Origin: Saccoglossus kowalevskii | Lineage: Eukaryota > Hemichordata > Enteropneusta > Harrimaniidae | Reading direction: 5' to 3' | DNA length: 23,986 nt | Assembly: GCF_000003605.2 (NCBI RefSeq) | Contig: NW_003122913.1 | Location: forward strand, 323,347-347,332 | Shown: one piece after another, positions 1-9,000 of the stretch | Numbering within the stretch: position 1 is the first letter of the stretch | How the letters are laid out: every line of letters starts with the position of its first letter | The notes under the pieces: generated by a model | Database searches by the model: none | What the model saw: the letters and a program-made list of their open reading frames with translations, nothing else | Told to the model about the DNA's origin: nothing | Translations under genes and position numbers: made by a program

Positions 1-698
1 GTCTGTCACTTCCTGTCTTTATGTCTCGCGATGCATCGCGATAGTTGATTGTAATATGAATAGATCTCGCGTTATTTTGTGAAATATAATGAAAATGTTG
101 TTGCCCAGCAATCTTTACTCGGTACGATAAGAACTGATAACCTAAACGAACGTGGCACGCATTACTTCAAAAGAAAACGCCGCGTTGCTAGTCTGTTGTA
201 TTACTAGTCTAAGGATAAGTATATAATAAGTTAATATTGCATGTCGATTTTTTTTTTCATTTCATAAGTCAAAATGGTATGAATATTTCATATTCCATAT
301 ATCAGATTCTATGCCTCAAAGTAGGTTTCTCTAATATTTGAATGTATTGCATTCATGTCTAGTTCTGCATGCGGGCAAGTGCCAGTGTACAATAAATAAA
401 CTGTTGGTTTACATGTGCTTGTATTGGAGATAGGCATCTAATGAAGCAAATATTGTTTCTAAGAAATGTCTTTTACCTTGGTATGACATGGAATGACACA
501 TATTGCATACACGTAATCAGTCAATTCATGCCTAGCTTCAGAAAAACCTTCAACATCTTTAACCCTACAAGTGGTTGTTGTGGCTTTACTCTCCCAGATT
601 AATAATAGTAGTTTTAAGTAAAATGGTTAAATTTGATTCTAATTCTGCAACTATTTATGCATAGTTATGTAACATGTGTATATATCTCTGTATTTCAG
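1..698 (+). other. Intron of the GLTP-domain gene (5' end off window)
   Basis: AT-rich and without a reading frame that fits the GLTP fold. I looked for the preceding exon (ending near LLWLKR with two bases of a split codon) and did not find it, so this is taken as intron. Confidence 0.6.
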
Positions 699-769
699 GG
701 CTCTTGAATATGTATACGAGTTTCTCCATGAAATAGCTGAAGGTGAAAAAGATCTCAGTGCAGTTGCAT
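699..769 (+). CDS. GLTP-domain gene, exon n-2
   Basis: The acceptor is tatttcag at 691-698 and the donor is gtaagt at 770-775. The exon starts with the last base of a split codon and ends with the first base of the next (phase 1). It encodes ALEYVYEFLHEIAEGEKDL and a few more residues, equivalent to the helix after the LLWLKR segment of the family. Confidence 0.85.
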
Positions 770-2491
770 GTAAGTCTATTTCATTTGTGGCCTCACTCTT
801 GTGCCTTCTGTGCATACGTCTATATAACACCTTTCTTATATAGATTGTATGCACTAGTGACAAAGCACACGTCTGTGAAGTAAATGGGTAACACATGCCG
901 TTTATAGCAGCGATATCATTTTGAGCTGCAGTTGTCCACAAATGAAGATGAAGTGTTTTTGAGAGATTTTATTATGTTTTTATTGTATTTTCTAAATGAC
1001 TACACAACCAATTAAACTTGTGGAATTGAGTACTGTTAAACCATTTACTTTCACCGACATTTAATTTCACTATTTTGATGTTTTGAGCATATTCACTGTC
1101 TTTTAATTTCACAAATTTGTCAAGGAAACAATGAGTTTTATTGTTATTTTACATTTTCATATGGATTTAATTTAGCGGATTTTACTTATCAGCGAAAATA
1201 GCGAAATTAAAATAATGTAACAGTGAATAATTAAAGCATTTACAATATCATATACCCATATAGGTAATTTTGATATGACAGAAGCATTCTATCAATAGAA
1301 GGCGCAATTTATTTTTTGCTAAAAAACTTGCAATGGGATCTTTTAGTAGATGTACTGAGGTTATGAGGAGGTTTTGTGATCAGTTTATAATACCACAGTT
1401 GTCAGACTGCACACAACTGTGGTCCTTTACCCAAAAAGGGCATACCCTATTTGTTCTATTACAGCTGTGTCTTTATTAGTAGTGTATGTAGACCTAAAGT
1501 TGTATTGTTTGTACACTTGGTTATTAAAATATACTTTGTGCAGGAAATCCACTTTAATGAGTAATGGCAACTGCTATGCATAGTTTTAAATGCATGTTTG
1601 TAATAAAAACAATGCATAAAAAGGGAGTTCATTGGGAAAATAAAAATAAACTGTCTACCTTATGTTTTGTCCATTACTGGAAACATTGATTCAGAAGTTT
1701 TTTTTGCCTAACCACATTAGAGCAAATACTGTACAGCAGTATTGGCCTTATTATATTCTCTTGATAAAAAAATCACATAATTGATTGCGTTTAGTTTTTG
1801 CTTTCTCCATATCTTCAAATATTTTATTTGTATATTCTGTCCATAGCGCATGCATATAGCAAATCACTGAAGACATTCCATGGCTGGGTAGCAAGAGGTG
1901 TCTTCGCTGTGAGTAATTTTTAATACACGATTAATGAATTTTAATGTCTTTTGAATATCTTTGCTGCTTCTAATAAATCTTCCAGTTTTGGATACAATCA
2001 ATGAATGTAATTATTTAGATTGGCTTATAGATGCATATAAGCTAATATTAACATCTCAAGATTGATATACAGAGCTCATTGGAGCTTGTTGATATCTTTT
2101 CATTGTGTAAACTGCAGCGATTGAGAGAAATATTATTTGGAAAAAAATATTTGAGTTTCCTCCTAGAAGGAAATATATGGTAGGATGAAAATACCCAGTG
2201 CAATACCACAAAATTACGGTACGCTGTAACTTATGGATGTATAATAATGATGATTATGCTTCATTTTCTTGTTTTAATTTTATCTCTCCATAGCTTGTTG
2301 CAAAGACAGTGCCTTATTATGAAGACTTCATATCGCTACTAGCTCAGAGTAGAGCAGATTATGATCATCCTAATTTTGAGAAGTACATCATGAAGGACAT
2401 GAGGACTTACTTAAAATCTGTGAATACAATTATCACCATATTAAACGATTTCTACACTGAAAACGATTTGGATTTCCCAGAACAAATATAA
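699..2491 (+). CDS. Glycolipid transfer (GLTP) domain protein, PLEKHA8/FAPP2-like, C-terminal part
   Basis: Three exons (699-769, 1847-1908, 2294-2491) splice in frame to the last ~109 residues of a GLTP-fold protein. The visible part reads ALEYVYEFLHEIAEGEKDL, then AYSKSLKTFHGWVARGVFA, then VPYYEDF and a stop after FPEQI. FHGW holds the conserved His of the glycolipid-binding pocket. The Asp/Asn/Lys/Trp headgroup residues would lie in upstream exons outside the window. The family moves glycosphingolipids between membranes in the cytosol; FAPP2 adds an N-terminal PH domain that binds PI4P at the Golgi. I favour PLEKHA8/FAPP2 over GLTP because the loop between GEKD and AYSK is short, as in FAPP2, while GLTP has a longer insert there. 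The FAPP2-like VRGVFA and YEDF strings agree. It does not resemble CPTP. The first visible exon starts with one base that completes a split codon, so at least one exon is missing upstream. Confidence 0.85.
770..1846 (+). other. Intron of the GLTP-domain gene
   Basis: A 1077-bp AT-rich intron between two well-supported exons. No coding, RNA or mobile feature was recognised in it. Confidence 0.75.
1847..1908 (+). CDS. GLTP-domain gene, exon n-1
   Basis: The acceptor is ccatag ending at 1846 and the donor is gtgagt at 1909-1914. It completes a serine codon begun in the previous exon and encodes HAYSKSLKTFHGWVARGVFA, including the conserved FHGW of the ligand pocket. It ends in phase 0. Confidence 0.88.
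2183..2258 (+). repeat. Dispersed repeat, copy 1 (in intron)
   Basis: It starts with GGATGAAAATACCC, goes on with a gap to GCTGTAACTTATGG and ends near an AATGATGAT tract. The same order of motifs recurs on the same strand at 22902-22978, about 20.7 kb away. It lies in the 385-bp last intron of the GLTP-domain gene. I do not recognise the family; the short size and lack of coding suit a SINE or MITE fragment. Confidence 0.5.
2294..2491 (+). CDS. GLTP-domain gene, terminal exon
   Basis: The acceptor is ctccatag ending at 2293. The exon runs 65 codons from LVAKTVPYYEDF to the TAA at 2489-2491 and forms the C-terminal helices of the GLTP fold. The end of the protein (YTENDLDFPEQI) has the length and acidic character of the FAPP2 C-terminus. 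I see no AATAAA close downstream; the nearest clear candidate is near 4130. Confidence 0.88.
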   Translation, partial: LVAKTVPYYEDFISLLAQSRADYDHPNFEKYIMKDMRTYLKSVNTIITILNDFYTENDLDFPEQI

Positions 2492-3126
2492 TACTAAACC
2501 GCCATAATATGATTAGTGTTTCACATGATTCTCACATAAGCCACTGAAACACTATAGAGATGTATATAATTAGGAGATATTACTCCATAATGTATATTAA
2601 GAGCTTTCAAATATTTTATAAATGCTGCACAGATTACTTAAAATAATTAATGAATATTATATCTGGAAAAACGGATACTAGATCGTATTTATCAAAATAT
2701 ATTGCATTTTATTATTATATAGCCTGCTGATCAACATTATATATTTGGGATATGTACATTTTTGACCTGAAATATGCTGAAGCCCAGGTTAATTTAAAAT
2801 GATTGTAAGATTTGGATTTTGTTTTTCAAGAACATCCTTTATTACTCCTAACAGTGTTCGTCTATTTACTAAATTATTCTTTCACAAAATATGAAGATGA
2901 TGGTGTGAAATTTATGTTATCATTAGCTGAGATACTTGGTGCCATGTGCATCAAAATAACCTACATATTTTATGCACAATCTATTCTGGCTAGAATATCC
3001 ACTCATCAAGAATTGATGCCATATTCTTGCCTAAAGTACTTTGATGCACTGCCATGTGCTCAACTCTTTGTATTTTCTGTTAAATATTAAGTTTATCGCA
3101 CCACTGCAGTGCATATTAACAAAAAA
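2492..3126 (+). other. 3' flank / probable 3' UTR of the GLTP-domain gene
   Basis: AT-rich sequence after the stop codon. The one longer open frame here (around 2812-3090) has no ATG at its start, no family resemblance and typical low-complexity composition, so I treat it as chance. Confidence 0.45.
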
Positions 3127-3358
3127 AGATCTGCTACTCGCACTGCAGCATTGTTAATAGCAAAAACAGATCCACTATTTCCACCAGAGTAGTGTAAATA
3201 GCAATGACAGATCCACTATTTCCACCAGAGTAGTGTAAATAGCAATGACAGATCCACTATTTCCACCAGAGTAGTGTAAATAGCAATGACAGATCCACTA
3301 CTTGCAACACAGTGGTGAAAAATAACGGAAATGATTCCACTACTTGCTTTGCGGAATT
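3127..3358 (+). repeat. 41-bp minisatellite
   Basis: The unit contains GATCCACTATTTCCACCAGA followed by GTAGTGTAAATAGCAATGACA. Copies of CCACCAGAGTAGTG start at 3181, 3222 and 3263, giving a period of exactly 41 bp. Degenerate copies flank these on both sides, starting about 3127 and about 3290. Each core unit holds the inverted pair CACTA...TAGTG (for example 3173-3177 with 3190-3194), so each repeat could fold into a small stem. Confidence 0.85.
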
Positions 3359-5298
3359 GTAAATATAAACCATGTAATCTAACATTAACCCATTCAATTG
3401 TATATAGACTTGCATTCTAAGAAGTATGCTACCAAGGCAATGTGTAAACACTAAACATGTTTAGTAATACACTACAGAGTTTGAATGTTTACACACCAAA
3501 GTCAGTTTGGTGCTTTTAAGAAGCCATGGTACGGATAACAAAAATAGAATTGTTATATGCGTTGCTGCGGTGTTTATAACCATCATTAATTTTATTAGAA
3601 GTTTGAATCTCGCTCATAGAGCACTACTTTGCTATACCATATGAGACAGTATTGTACAATGCAAGATTAAAAAATATAGATATAGAGGAATTGTTTTATA
3701 ACGTACAGTGTAGAGAAAACTATTCTAACCTATCATCCTGTACATGATTGTAATGTTGGATACAATTGGGGTACAGCATACATATGGGTGTGACTTGCAA
3801 TGGTGTATGTATGTTTGGGCAATTTCACCCTTCAAATGGTACATAGCAGGTGTATCAATTGCCTCTTCCAGTTCTGATCTTTTATAAACTGCTTTTCAAT
3901 CCATGTTCGCTTAATATTTGTTTGGATTATATCACTGATATTCCATGATTTAGTAAATAACATCACCGAGTCAAATACATACACTAACATGTCATTTTGA
4001 TTCTGGAGAATATAATGTTGAGCCTATACATTGCGTAATACGGGGTTGTATAATATTTAGGAACACAGCTGTTTGGTTGTTAAGCAAAACGACACTTTGT
4101 AATATACATTTGTTGGTTATTCTCTGATAATAAATAGCATGTTTTTTTTAATTTGTTCTTTCTGTACATTTATTCAATCACTGAAGTTATGTAGACTTCA
4201 ATTTCCACAAAAGCAAAATATATTGGGATACAAATGCTCTGTTTCAAATCTCTCAAATGAACCGCTAAGTGAATTTCCTGGGTACGTGTTAATTACACTA
4301 ATTGTAACTGTCGCGTTCATCGACGTTACCATGTGTGGTCGTGTTGAAGTTGTTAGAATTGCAAATGTTGCTCTGCGAATGTTATCTTTAATAGCGCAAA
4401 CTAAATTCTAATTGATACATATGGTTGTCGAAATCACCACCCTAATTTCATACAGAACCTGAACTATCCTGCAGTCCTCGAATATAACAATGGGAATGAC
4501 GACATATATTAAAACATTTTGCCTTAATGAACTAAGAATTGAAACTGGAAGTGAATAATGCCGATTATCTGCATATCGCTGCATAAAATTTGTGTCCTTT
4601 TTTCGATTTCGGTCAATCTGTTTTAAGTTCGTGATAAATTTCAATTTATCGGAAAACTGCAGAATCTAGTTAGATAACTTTTAGTAGGAAAACTATTTTT
4701 TTTGTTTTATTCATTTGCCCATAAATAATAAACTATTGAAAAGATTAACAAATGACGTAGGTACAACACAATTAACCTATGCTTGTAACCCATGACATAT
4801 ATAATTACACTATTAGCCCCGTAAAAAAAAACGTTTTTACTGCTATGTACTGCTGTTTTTTTAATGGTGAGTGACACGATCTAAAATTGTATCGCTAATA
4901 TGATAATCATCAGCATATTAGATACATATAGCTATATCTATTGACAAACAGTAATTGTGGTTAATTAGTCAAATCGAACAGAGAACATTGAGATGCGTGT
5001 TTTATTCTGTTGTAACATTTAATTGTTAATATAACTACTTTTACGAATTTCTATAGAATTTATAAGACAAGTACCTACATTCCCCAATGTGAACAACTTT
5101 TGTGGAAAACTGTTGGTAATCCCCTTCTTTGGGGGGAAATACCGAGTTTTCCGAATCGGGTGTTCCCAATGATCGAGCATGCTATATGATACATATAACG
5201 ATAAAATACAGAGTGATGAATCGAATAGAATGCAAAATAAAGTTGAGCTGATGTGAAATAACAGTCATCGAAACAATCGATAGTCATTCACAGTGTCG
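3359..5298. other. Intergenic, no gene recognised
   Basis: AT-rich DNA between the convergent ends of the GLTP-domain gene (+) and the protease gene (-). Open frames around 4139-4411 (+) and 4408-4644 (-) have no recognisable protein signature. Small inverted repeats occur (GTAAAAA...TTTTTAC near 4820; TCCCC...GGGGA near 5120), but I see no further structure. Confidence 0.5.
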
Positions 5299-5304
5299 TT
5301 TATT
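5299..5304 (-). terminator. Candidate polyadenylation signal AATAAA of the protease gene
   Basis: The reverse strand reads AATAAA, about 490 bases after the TAG stop of the astacin-kringle gene. It is the first canonical hexamer I found downstream of the stop, so it is the likely end of the transcript; a variant signal could be used earlier. Confidence 0.4.
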
Positions 5305-5791
5305 TCACGGGTTGGTGTCGTACGTTAAGCTGCATCTACAAAATAAGCATTAACAAATTGATAACGTTAGGTGAAATAATTAATGTTATCATATTTCTGG
5401 AGAATGTGTCTACAGTGTACCTTAATATGAACACAGAATTTTTGTTTTCAATCTTACCCCCAACAATTTACATCATCTCCTCAAAATAGGTTTTCTTAAA
5501 TCAAAAACTGGACTTGAATCATTTACGCAATGTGTTTTTTTTTCTCTTGAATTTGTAAATTGCCACTGAATTTAAACAACAACAACGTGGTGGGACTAAA
5601 GTATGCTACATAGTACCGCGATAAATCTCGGAAGCACAAACTAGTCTCATCGCTCTCTCATTCTCAACGAGATTTCGGCAAGGTCTATTGTCAAAAAAGT
5701 ATTATATGTACATTATTCTTAACCAGTCGTACCCACGATTGACACGCGAGCTCAGTTGTGAAAAATGTAATATCTAAGAAGTGTTCACCTG

Positions 5792-6069
5792 CTAGTAATA
5801 CTTGCTACAATCTCCACCAGGAGGACCAACATCACACAACTCCCAACGTTTACCAGGATCAGTAGTGTAGCACCAGGCTCCCACTTCTCCATCACTATTG
5901 CGACAGTAGTTGTGGTTTCCAAGGCCACTATCTGGACGAGCTTCCGGGGTGTTGCTATGGGAATGGGGTGATTGCGAGTTCCATTTCTGGCAGGTCCTTC
6001 CATTCGTTGTTGTGCTTACTGTCCCTCTGTAATCACTAGCATCAGTTCTTGCATAGCATTCGGCAAAAT
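5792..6069 (-). CDS. Protease exon 10: kringle 4 and stop
   Basis: The acceptor is aattttcag; TAG at 5794-5792 follows CSKYY. One whole six-cysteine kringle (residues 540-623) with [25 protein letters not shown] and [19 protein letters not shown] gives an acidic pair at the lysine-binding position. A good donor-like CAGgtgaac lies right after the stop (5791-5783 on the reverse strand), so a 3' UTR intron is possible; the protein end is unaffected. Confidence 0.9.
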
Positions 6070-9000
6070 CTGAAAATTACAATACCATTCCAATAAACGA
6101 AATGAAATGGTATAAATAGACATATGTTCCATATGTAGGGTTTGGCACTCTATATTTTTAATGAATGTTGTATCCCCTCAATATACACAACCGCCCGTGG
6201 ACGATGTCGGCTGAACCATCGGATTCTTTTGTGTGTAGGAGCGGTTAAACAGTCACTATCAGTATGTCACTATCAGTGTTAATTATTACATTGGTACCAT
6301 GAGAGAGAATGTGGATATCGTTTGTTAATGCAAAGTAATTTAGGCTTTCAAGTTCATTGCAACCTTCAAAATGAATCGCCCCTTTCCCACTATTATTACA
6401 GTATATCGCGATGTCAAACATTGGTGGATGATAATAAGAGCTTTGATAGGATAGACAAATCGAAGGATAGACAAATCGAAGACTGAATTATTACACTGGT
6501 CACATGCCAAGACCAAGATATACATTTGAGGTATTGACTTTAGCCATACACTTATTCAGTTCGACTTATGTGTATCACGTATACTCTGTCATATTGTATA
6601 AGTTTAGATAAGGTATAAAAACCAACCGCAGTATCTTCCCGGAAAACTTGTATCACAAACAGCCCATCGTGTGCCGGGGTCGGTGGTATAACACCATGCT
6701 CGGTCTTCGTTATCCGGATTCCTGCAATAGTTGTGATTACCGAGACCCGTGCCAGGATAGTTTTCAGGTGTTCTTGTATGAGAATGTGGATACTGGGATG
6801 TCCATTTCTGACAGGTCTTCCCTGTGGCAGTCACACTAATTCCCCCGCGATAGTCATCCCCATTTGGGGAAACTGTACACTCGCCTGGAAGAGTGCAAAT
6901 ATCGTATGATGTACAAAGAAATATACTCGCGTCAACATTTGAGGATGTATACTTTAGTGAAATGGCATACTTACTGCACTTATCACGTCTGCTCCCTACG
7001 TCACAATATTCTCGTTCAGTATTTGGATCAGTTGTGAAGCACCATGGACCAGACGAGTCGTCAGGATTTCTACAAAAGTTATGATTACCAATTCCTCTAT
7101 CTGGTTGCGTAACTGGACTGAAATTGTGGGCGTGTGGAGTCTGTGACAACCAGTTTTGACATGTTTTCCCGTTTTCGGTTGTGTCAACGGAACCTTTATA
7201 ATCTCTCCCATCTGATTCAGCGTAGCAATTGGTGAGTGCTGAAACAGAAGAAATCGTTATTTTAAACAAATGCTAATAGTATAGTTTTCTAATCAAATAA
7301 TGTGGCATTCTGTTCCTAGCTTTAGCAATAATTGAACGACATCCATCAAAAAGCAACGAACATATTCAAAATACTCACCACACTTGTCACCGGGCAATCC
7401 GACGTCACAACTTCCCTGTTCCATATTCGGATCAGTAGTAAAACACCAAGGGACAAAGTACCCGCTAGGATTGCGACAATAATTATTATCTCCAAGTCCA
7501 GCCGCAGGGTATGACTCTGGGTCATATTCGTGACTGTGGGGCGTTTGGCTCGTCCATTTCTGACACTCAATGCCTGTATATGTTTTGTGAACCATTCCAC
7601 GATATTCTTCACCTTTCACTGACTCCATGAAATTATTCCTAACCATCACCGTACATTCGCTACTCCCTGGAAGACAAGATGACGACATCAATCGATATCG
7701 ATATTCCTATCTTAAGCTTCCGGTAAGAAGGCCGAATTCGAGATTGGCTACCTACCAATTATTCTTTACTCTTAATATTTAGAAATATTGTGATTTGTGG
7801 AATCCGAATTCAAATATATGGTTTAAGAAGAGCTTGGCACATGTTTCAGAATTTGTGTATGAACTTAATGCTTGGTAATGTATTTTATGCTGTGTGAGTT
7901 ACCATTCAAAATAATTTATACAATAATTTATACGAAGTAAATGTAAAAATATGAACTCTTACCACAAGGATACATTAAATTTGCCAAAAGGATGTCACTG
8001 TATGTAAGACTACCGTGGTTTCCCATTCTGCTGTTATCCTCTGGATTAATCGCAGTTATTGTAGGGCTACCATTCTTACTGAATATCTAGAATATGAACA
8101 TGTATTAAAAGGTTTTAATTTTTCCTATCAATCTATCAATCTTATCTATCAAGTCTATCAATCTTATTTCACTGTCAGTATTACCAAGCACGCTTATTTG
8201 TCAGTTGCATCGGTGTTGTTTCGTTGTCAGTGTGTATCCATTTCTTTAAATCGATAAATAGCATGGGAAAATGTACAGTTATGTTGGTCTACTTTTTAAT
8301 ACGTACTGTTTTGTAATAGTGCATGGCGGATCCTACATCGTAAGGGATGCCGTGTGAATCACCCTCGTTTGCTCCATATTTTTGAAAATTATGTGTTTGT
8401 CCGTCTTCGATGTTCTCCCAATGTATCTCTACGTAGTTATCCCTGTCCAACCGACTCTGTTCATGCCAGAATCCAATTACGTGTCCCAATTCGTGGACAA
8501 TAGTTCCTTTCTACATTAACAAGTAAAACGAATACTATTTACAAATATTAAGTATAACTATTATGAATTCATCTTCCAATTGACCCCAAGAAAGAGAAAG
8601 GGAGGTTTAATTATTGGATATGTATAAAACGTACAGTAATTCGCATTAATCCATTATTAATAAACTTTAAATGACCCTCGGAATATTTTTCAAAAATTAA
8701 CGAGCTATGTTTTCTCCCCTCAAGTAGTGTTCTATTCTCTCCGTCGCGTTCACTGTGCCACATATTATGGTTACTTAGATGGAACACTAATTTAGAAACA
8801 AAAACAAGTCGAGTGGCCCTCTCGCTCCCGACGAGATTTCGACCGCCATTTGCGCCTACAATTATACAATTATGCCTTACGTTTGCACATCCTGGTCCAA
8901 GTGATAGTTCCTGATAAGTAGTGGTTTTTATCATTCCAATGAAAGACCAACATCTGTAAATGAATAACCCTCGAATATATAATTACGAGCAAATCGAAGT

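Noticed and set aside
2812-3090. 92-codon open frame after the GLTP-domain gene
   Set aside because: No ATG at its start, no recognisable motif, and it lies in the probable 3' UTR; composition fits AT-rich chance.
4139-4411. 90-codon frame with a hydrophobic N-terminus
   Set aside because: Could mimic a signal peptide, but shows no conserved domain, no supporting splice sites and no cysteine pattern.
6648-7514. Plus-strand open frames across the kringle exons
   Set aside because: They are antisense shadows of exons whose reverse strand gives four perfect kringles.
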